Below are positions 6,962 through 9,848 of a stretch of 9,848 nt of DNA, piece by piece. How positions within the stretch are numbered: position 1 is the stretch's first letter; every line of letters starts with the position of its first letter. A program made the translations under genes and the position numbers. This DNA is from Solirubrobacteraceae bacterium. GTDB taxonomy: Bacteria; Actinomycetota; Thermoleophilia; Solirubrobacterales; Solirubrobacteraceae. The stretch is taken from assembly GCA_025455895.1 (NCBI GenBank), contig JALOLQ010000035.1, forward strand, positions 1-9,848. Direction: 5' to 3'. The notes beneath the pieces were generated by a model, which saw nothing but the letters and a program-made list of their open reading frames with translations, was not told the origin of the DNA and did no database searches.

Positions 6962-7462
6962 TGCACTCGGCGGGCGCGGCACCTTCATCCTGCCGAGCAC
7001 CCGCACGAGGCTCCAGAAGAGCCACCCGCCGAGGCCGATGGTGGCCAGGCAGAGCAGCACCGCCCAGAGGTTGCCCGCGACCATCAGCGCCAGCGCGGCG
7101 ATGCTGATGGTGATCGCCAGCAGCGCCTGGAACCCGAGCACCGCCCAGTAGCGCTGCGTCCACATGCCCCAGGCCGCGACGAGCATGATCACGGCGAAGA
7201 CGAGCACGCCGGCGAGCGCCGGCTCCTCGCCCTCGACGTCGACCCCGGCGACGTAGAAGAGCACGTTCAGCACCGCCAGCACGGCCGCCAGGCCGGCGGC
7301 GACCTTCAGCGGCGTGGGGCGCTCGCCCGGGGCGAGCGGGGTGAGCCCGGCGCGCAGCGCGGCGTCGCGCTCCTCGCGGCGCGCGCGGCGCTCGCCGGGC
7401 GGCGCGGGCGGGGTCCCCGCGGGCGCGGCGGAGGCGGGGCGCTTGCGGCTGCGGCGGCCCAT
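6959..7462 (-). CDS. Predicted four-helix membrane protein of unknown function
   Basis: A 167-residue integral membrane protein. The first 50 residues are a basic, Pro/Ala-rich cytoplasmic tail (MGRRSRKRP, then GERRARREERDAALRAG). Four hydrophobic segments follow at about 54-73, 81-101, 106-128 and 132-153, with short loops; the loop after helix 1 is acidic (GVDVEGEEP). The end, VLGRMKVPRPPSA, is basic and probably cytoplasmic, giving an even number of helices with both ends inside. I recognise no family. GAGG stands 8 bases before the ATG at 7462. The gene ends 10 bases before lpd on the same strand and may share its transcript. A functional link to E3 is not shown. Confidence 0.75.
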   Translation of the reverse strand: MGRRSRKRPASAAPAGTPPAPPGERRARREERDAALRAGLTPLAPGERPTPLKVAAGLAAVLAVLNVLFYVAGVDVEGEEPALAGVLVFAVIMLVAAWGMWTQRYWAVLGFQALLAITISIAALALMVAGNLWAVLLCLATIGLGGWLFWSLVRVLGRMKVPRPPSA

Positions 7463-7518
7463 GTCAGCGGCCTCGGGGGGCGATGCTCATGCCCGGCAGT
7501 CTGGCAGGCCGGCGCGAG

Positions 7519-7524
7519 TAGGAT
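7519..7524 (+). promoter_or_regulatory. Putative -10 box (TAGGAT) for the SnoaL-like gene
   Basis: TAGGAT matches TANNNT and ends 9 bases before the ATG at 7534, predicting a transcript with no leader or only a couple of bases. It lies in the 71-base gap between divergent genes, where a promoter is expected. No good -35 was seen, and there is no convincing Shine-Dalgarno sequence before this ATG. Confidence 0.45.
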
Positions 7525-7533
7525 CGGCGGCCC

Positions 7534-8052
7534 ATGACCGCGGCCGAGGACCTCGTCGACGCGCTGCAGCAGGCGTGGACCGGCCGGCGCCGGAGCGCCT
7601 TCCGCGAGGTCTGCGCGCTGGACGTGCACTGGGAGGACCCGTTCCTGACCGAGCCGCTCTACGGCCCCGAGGCGCTCGGCGACCACGCCGCCACGCTCTG
7701 GGAGGCGTTCCCCGACGCGCACGTCGAGGCCGCCGGCGAGCGGCTCGGGGACGGGCGCTTCGTCGCGGCTCCGGTCCGCATCGTCGGCACCCACCTCGGG
7801 GAGCTGCCCGGGCTGCCGGCGACCGGCCGGCGGGTGACCGTCCACGCCGTCCTCTACTGCGAGCTCGACCCCCCGCGCGAGCGCCTGTGGCGGGTGCGCG
7901 CGTTCTTCGACGCCTACGACGCGGGGATCCAGGTCGGCGTGCTGCCCAGGCGCGGCTCGCTCGGCGAGCGCGCGCTGATGATGGTGCGCGGCTTCGGGCT
8001 GCGGCGCGGCGGGCCGGAGGGTCAGGCCGGCCCGCCGGCCCCGCGCGGCTGA
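7534..8052 (+). CDS. SnoaL-like (NTF2-fold) polyketide cyclase/ester cyclase-type protein
   Basis: A 172-residue protein with the cone-shaped NTF2-like fold signature: an N-terminal helix (EDLVDALQQAWTGRR), then HWEDPF at 32-37, YGPEALGDHAATLWEAFPDA at 43-62, a strand block with GTHLGELPGLPATGRRVTV at 85-103, and RAFFDAYDAGIQVGVLP at 122-138. The WEDP, GPEAL and GLPATGRRV elements are typical of SnoaL-like/ester-cyclase proteins. Most such single genes lie outside polyketide clusters and have unknown substrates; no polyketide gene is present here. The last 30 or so residues are a Gly/Pro/Arg-rich tail beyond the fold. The 3' end overlaps the convergent phosphatase-fold gene by 31 bases, which covers only this tail. 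The fold is fairly sure; the activity is unknown. Confidence 0.8.
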   Translation: MTAAEDLVDALQQAWTGRRRSAFREVCALDVHWEDPFLTEPLYGPEALGDHAATLWEAFPDAHVEAAGERLGDGRFVAAPVRIVGTHLGELPGLPATGRRVTVHAVLYCELDPPRERLWRVRAFFDAYDAGIQVGVLPRRGSLGERALMMVRGFGLRRGGPEGQAGPPAPRG

Positions 8053-8729
8053 GCGCCGGCCGCCGCCAGCACCGGGCGGTGGTCGGAGAGGTTCGCCCCC
8101 AGGCGCGCGTCGCGGCGGGGCAGCACGTCCGCCCGGCCGGCGCAGCGCAGGCCGCGCGCGAAGACCCAGTCGAGCACGTGGCCGCCGCAGGGCTCGAACC
8201 CCGGGAACGCCGGGGTGCGCGTGTTGGTGTCCCCGCCGATCACCGCCGGGGCCTCGCCCGCCCAGCCGATCAGCACCTGGGCCGCCCGCCGCAGCTCGGC
8301 CTGCGCGCGGGCCTCGTCGTGCGCGCTCGCGTGGAGGTTCCCGAACCACACGCCTCCGGCGCAGACCGCGTGCAGCACGCGGCGCTCGGGCGCCAGCGCG
8401 AGCCGCAGGCGTCGGTGCGCCGTCACCGGTGCGTCGCCGCGCACGAGGATCGCGTTCGCCCCGCCGCCCCACGACTTGACGACGTCCGGCCGCCGCGCGG
8501 CGAGCGCCCGCGTCAGCGGCAGCAGCTGGTTGCGCGAGGTGCGCGCGGTGAACGCCCGGGCGCCGCAGGCGGCCGCGAGACGCTCCGGCCACCAGGGCGG
8601 AACCTCCTGGAGCAGGGCCACGTCCCACTCCCAGCCGGCGAGCATCGCGGCGAACGCCCCGCCGAGCGGCCGGGGCACGTCGGGCACCGCGCGGCCATGG
8701 AAGAGGTTCCACGTGAGGATCCGCACCAT
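8022..8729 (-). CDS. Endonuclease/exonuclease/phosphatase (EEP) family protein
   Basis: A 235-residue EEP-fold metal-dependent hydrolase with the whole catalytic set visible: Asn8 in ILTWNLFHG, Glu42 in LLQEVPP (metal ligand), Asn131 and His133 in GNLHAS, Asp167 and Asn169 in GGDTNTRTP, and Asp216-His217 in LSDHRPVL. No signal peptide or membrane segment, so it is probably cytoplasmic. The family hydrolyses phosphodiester or phosphomonoester bonds in nucleic acids, inositol phosphates or lipids; the substrate cannot be read from sequence. The ATG at 8729 is chosen because the family always starts a few residues before the TWN strand and because GGAAGA lies 8 bases upstream. The long open frame further upstream is antisense to argF. 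It is divergent from argF with an 18-base gap, and its last codons overlap the SnoaL-like gene. Confidence 0.88.
   Translation of the reverse strand: MVRILTWNLFHGRAVPDVPRPLGGAFAAMLAGWEWDVALLQEVPPWWPERLAAACGARAFTARTSRNQLLPLTRALAARRPDVVKSWGGGANAILVRGDAPVTAHRRLRLALAPERRVLHAVCAGGVWFGNLHASAHDEARAQAELRRAAQVLIGWAGEAPAVIGGDTNTRTPAFPGFEPCGGHVLDWVFARGLRCAGRADVLPRRDARLGANLSDHRPVLAAAGAQPRGAGGPA
8025..8040. terminator. GC hairpin at the convergent 3' ends, possible two-way terminator
   Basis: GGCCGG (8025-8030) and CCGGCC (8035-8040) form a six-base-pair perfect stem with a four-base CCCG loop. It lies just inside the end of the EEP gene and the end of the SnoaL-like gene, where both transcripts must stop. 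No T-rich tract follows on either strand, so it is not a classical intrinsic terminator, and such stems arise easily at this GC content. Confidence 0.25.
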
Positions 8730-8734
8730 CGCGC

Positions 8735-8740
8735 TATCTT
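8735..8740 (+). promoter_or_regulatory. Putative -10 box (TATCTT) for leaderless argF
   Basis: TATCTT fits TANNNT and ends exactly 7 bases before the TTG start at 8748, inside the 18-base gap between the divergent EEP and argF genes. There is no Shine-Dalgarno sequence in front of argF, in keeping with a leaderless message. Any -35 contact would have to lie inside the EEP coding sequence. No arginine-repressor operator could be recognised. Confidence 0.5.
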
Positions 8741-8747
8741 CCCGCGC

Positions 8748-9638
8748 TTGCCGCGGCACTTCCTCACCGGCCTCGAGCTCTCCGCGAGCGAGCTGCACGC
8801 GCTGCTCGACCGCGCGCTCGAGCTGAAGGCGGCGCCGCACGCCTCGCGCGCGCTGGAGGGCCGCAGCGTCGCCCTGCTGTTCGAGAAGCCGAGCACGCGC
8901 ACCCGGCTGTCGTACGAGGTCGGGATCGCCGAGCTCGGCGGCCATCCGGTGATCCTGCGGCCCGGCGAGATGCAGCTCTCGCGCGGCGAGTCGATCGGCG
9001 ACACGGCGCGGATCCTCTCGCGCCACGTGCACGCGGTCGGCGTGCGCACCGGGCCCGACGCGGAGCTCGAGGCGCTCGCCGCCGAGGGCTCGATCCCCGT
9101 CTTCAACATGCTCACCGCCGGGCACCATCCTTCGCAGGCGATCGCCGACCTGCTCACGCTGCGCGAGGCGTTCCCGGATCGGGCGCTGAGCGAGCTGAAG
9201 CTCGCCTACGTCGGGGACGGCAACAACGTCGCGCGGTCGCTCGCGCTGCTCGGCGGGCTCGCCGGCGTCGAGGTCGCCGTCGCCGCGCCGCCCGGGTACG
9301 AGCTCGAGCCCGAGGCCGGCGGCACGCGCACCCACGATCCTGCCGAGGCGGTCGCCGGGGCGCACGCCCTCTACGCGGACGTCTGGGTCTCGATGGGCGA
9401 CGAGGCGACCGCGGACGAGCGCCGCCGCGCGCTCGCGCCCTACCGCCTCGACGACGCGCTGCTCGACCACGCCGCGCCCGGCGCGATCGCGCTGCACTGC
9501 CTGCCCGCCCACCCGGGCGAGGAGATCACCGCCGAGGTGCTCTACGGCGAGCGCCAGCGGATCTGGGACCAGGCCGAGAACCGCCGCCACGCGCAGAAGG
9601 CGCTGCTGGAGTGGCTGCTGGACGAAGGAGGCTCGTGA
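8748..9638 (+). CDS. argF: Ornithine carbamoyltransferase
   Basis: A 296-residue enzyme joining carbamoyl phosphate and ornithine to give citrulline in arginine biosynthesis. Seen: the carbamoyl-phosphate loop FEKPSTRTR at 45-53; the HHPSQAIADLLT segment at 126-137 (Ser where Cys or Thr is usual); YVGDGNNVARSL at 154-165; the ornithine-binding DVWVSMGDE at 211-219; HCLPAHPGEE at 250-259; and DQAENRRHAQKALL at 274-287 with the phosphate-binding Arg. Length is close to the family norm. The start is TTG, giving a first segment PRHFLTGLELS that matches the usual N-terminus. There is no nearby ATG, and the -10 box sits 7 bases upstream. Open frame before the TTG is antisense to the EEP gene. No other arg gene lies in the window. 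Its TGA overlaps the next ATG by one base. Confidence 0.95.
   Translation: MPRHFLTGLELSASELHALLDRALELKAAPHASRALEGRSVALLFEKPSTRTRLSYEVGIAELGGHPVILRPGEMQLSRGESIGDTARILSRHVHAVGVRTGPDAELEALAAEGSIPVFNMLTAGHHPSQAIADLLTLREAFPDRALSELKLAYVGDGNNVARSLALLGGLAGVEVAVAAPPGYELEPEAGGTRTHDPAEAVAGAHALYADVWVSMGDEATADERRRALAPYRLDDALLDHAAPGAIALHCLPAHPGEEITAEVLYGERQRIWDQAENRRHAQKALLEWLLDEGGS
9625..9631 (+). promoter_or_regulatory. Strong Shine-Dalgarno site (AAGGAGG) for the basic protein
   Basis: AAGGAGG, an almost full anti-16S match, lies in the last codons of argF, 6 bases before the ATG at 9638. It is the best ribosome site in the window and decides this start. It contrasts with the leaderless-looking first genes: internal operon genes need such a site. 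Confidence 0.85.
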
Positions 9639-9848
9639 TGCCCGCTGCGAAGAAGCCCGCTGCGAAGAAGCCGGCGGCCAGGAAGCCCGCCGCGAAGCGC
9701 AAGGCGCCCGCGAAGACGGCGCCGCCGGCGCCGAAGCCCGCCGCGCCGCGCGTGGCGCCGAAGCCCGCGCAGCGGCGCAGCAAGCGCACCGCCGCCGCCC
9801 GCAGCAAGGACGAGGCCGCGCGCGACGTTGCGCTGTTCGACAACCTCG
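9638..9848 (+). CDS. Lys/Ala/Pro-rich basic protein, histone-H1-tail-like N-terminus (3' end outside window)
   Basis: The first 70 residues of a protein that runs off the window. It opens MPAAKKPAAKKPAARKPAAK. Residues 1-57 hold 12 Lys, 7 Arg and no acidic residue, with most of the rest Ala and Pro, so this part should be disordered and able to bind DNA or RNA, as in histone-H1-like and HupB-type tails of actinobacteria. From residue 58 the composition changes (DEAARDVALFDNL), marking the start of a likely folded or helical domain whose identity cannot be seen. Alternatives are a phasin- or stress-type protein with a basic linker, or a ribosome- or nucleoid-associated factor. The ATG shares its A with the argF stop (TGATG) and has an ideal AAGGAGG site, so it is cotranscribed with argF although no metabolic link is evident. 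Confidence 0.75.
   Translation, partial: MPAAKKPAAKKPAARKPAAKRKAPAKTAPPAPKPAAPRVAPKPAQRRSKRTAAARSKDEAARDVALFDNL
9641..9700 (+). repeat. Four tandem 15-base units encoding PAA(K/R)(K/R)
   Basis: CCCGCTGCGAAGAAG occurs twice without change (9641-9655 and 9656-9670), followed by two diverged copies (9671-9685 and 9686-9700). In frame each unit gives the pentapeptide PAAKK, PAAKK, PAARK or PAAKR. The first two identical copies suggest recent slippage or duplication, so copy number may vary between strains. Confidence 0.85.

Noticed and set aside
5557..7107. Long plus-strand open frame over lpd (516 residues)
   Set aside because: Same antisense GC effect; the minus strand carries a full set of E3 motifs.
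7314..8747. N-terminal extension of the argF frame
   Set aside because: It runs antisense through the EEP gene and in another frame over the SnoaL-like gene. The OTCase N-terminus begins at the TTG at 8748, with a -10 box beside it.
8730..9590. N-terminal extension of the EEP frame
   Set aside because: Antisense to argF, with no family similarity; the EEP fold begins a few residues after the ATG at 8729.
1..9848. CRISPR array, tRNA/rRNA, insertion sequence, attachment site or riboswitch
   Set aside because: No repeat-spacer pattern, transposase motif, terminal inverted repeat or recognisable RNA structure was seen; intergenic gaps are too short for a riboswitch.

Overview
The window is about 9.8 kb of very GC-rich DNA, packed with genes. 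There are eleven complete protein genes and one partial gene at each end, and no gap without a gene exceeds about 75 bases. No RNA gene, insertion sequence, CRISPR array or prophage gene was seen. GC content, GC-ending codons, GTG/TTG starts, TANNNT -10 boxes placed directly before start codons, and the protein motifs all suggest a high-GC actinobacterium. My guess is class Thermoleophilia (Solirubrobacterales-like); this is inference from style and motifs, not a database result.

Layout. Positions 1-933 (+): the C-terminus of an unrecognised protein, overlapped by a PaaG-like crotonase-family gene. Positions 946-4261 (-): a three-gene pyruvate dehydrogenase operon, transcribed E1 alpha -> E1 beta -> E2, with one-base TGATG overlaps between genes. 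Positions 4306-4737 (+): a lone SRPBCC-fold protein. Positions 4741-7462 (-): a tight cluster read in the order four-helix membrane protein, dihydrolipoamide dehydrogenase (E3), DsbA/2-hydroxychromene-2-carboxylate-isomerase-like protein, and an 83-residue orphan. Positions 7534-8052 (+): a SnoaL-like protein. Positions 8022-8729 (-): an endonuclease/exonuclease/phosphatase-fold protein. Positions 8748-9638 (+): ornithine carbamoyltransferase. From 9638 to the right edge (+): a Lys/Ala/Pro-rich, histone-H1-tail-like protein, translationally coupled to argF.

How the genes work together. The E1 alpha, E1 beta, E2 and E3 genes together encode all subunits of a pyruvate dehydrogenase complex (pyruvate to acetyl-CoA). 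E3 sits in its own nearby transcription unit, where it could also serve other 2-oxoacid dehydrogenases or the glycine cleavage system. The crotonase next to it fits acyl-CoA metabolism. argF is an arginine biosynthesis gene without other arg genes in view.

The most notable points are: (a) a recurring TANNNT box 7-9 bases before five start codons, implying leaderless or nearly leaderless mRNAs; (b) an E2 catalytic motif with Tyr where Asp is usual; (c) the compact E3/thioredoxin-fold/83-residue-orphan cluster; and (d) the highly basic protein coupled to argF by the strongest Shine-Dalgarno sequence in the window. I did not find convincing evidence of a wholly new multi-gene system.
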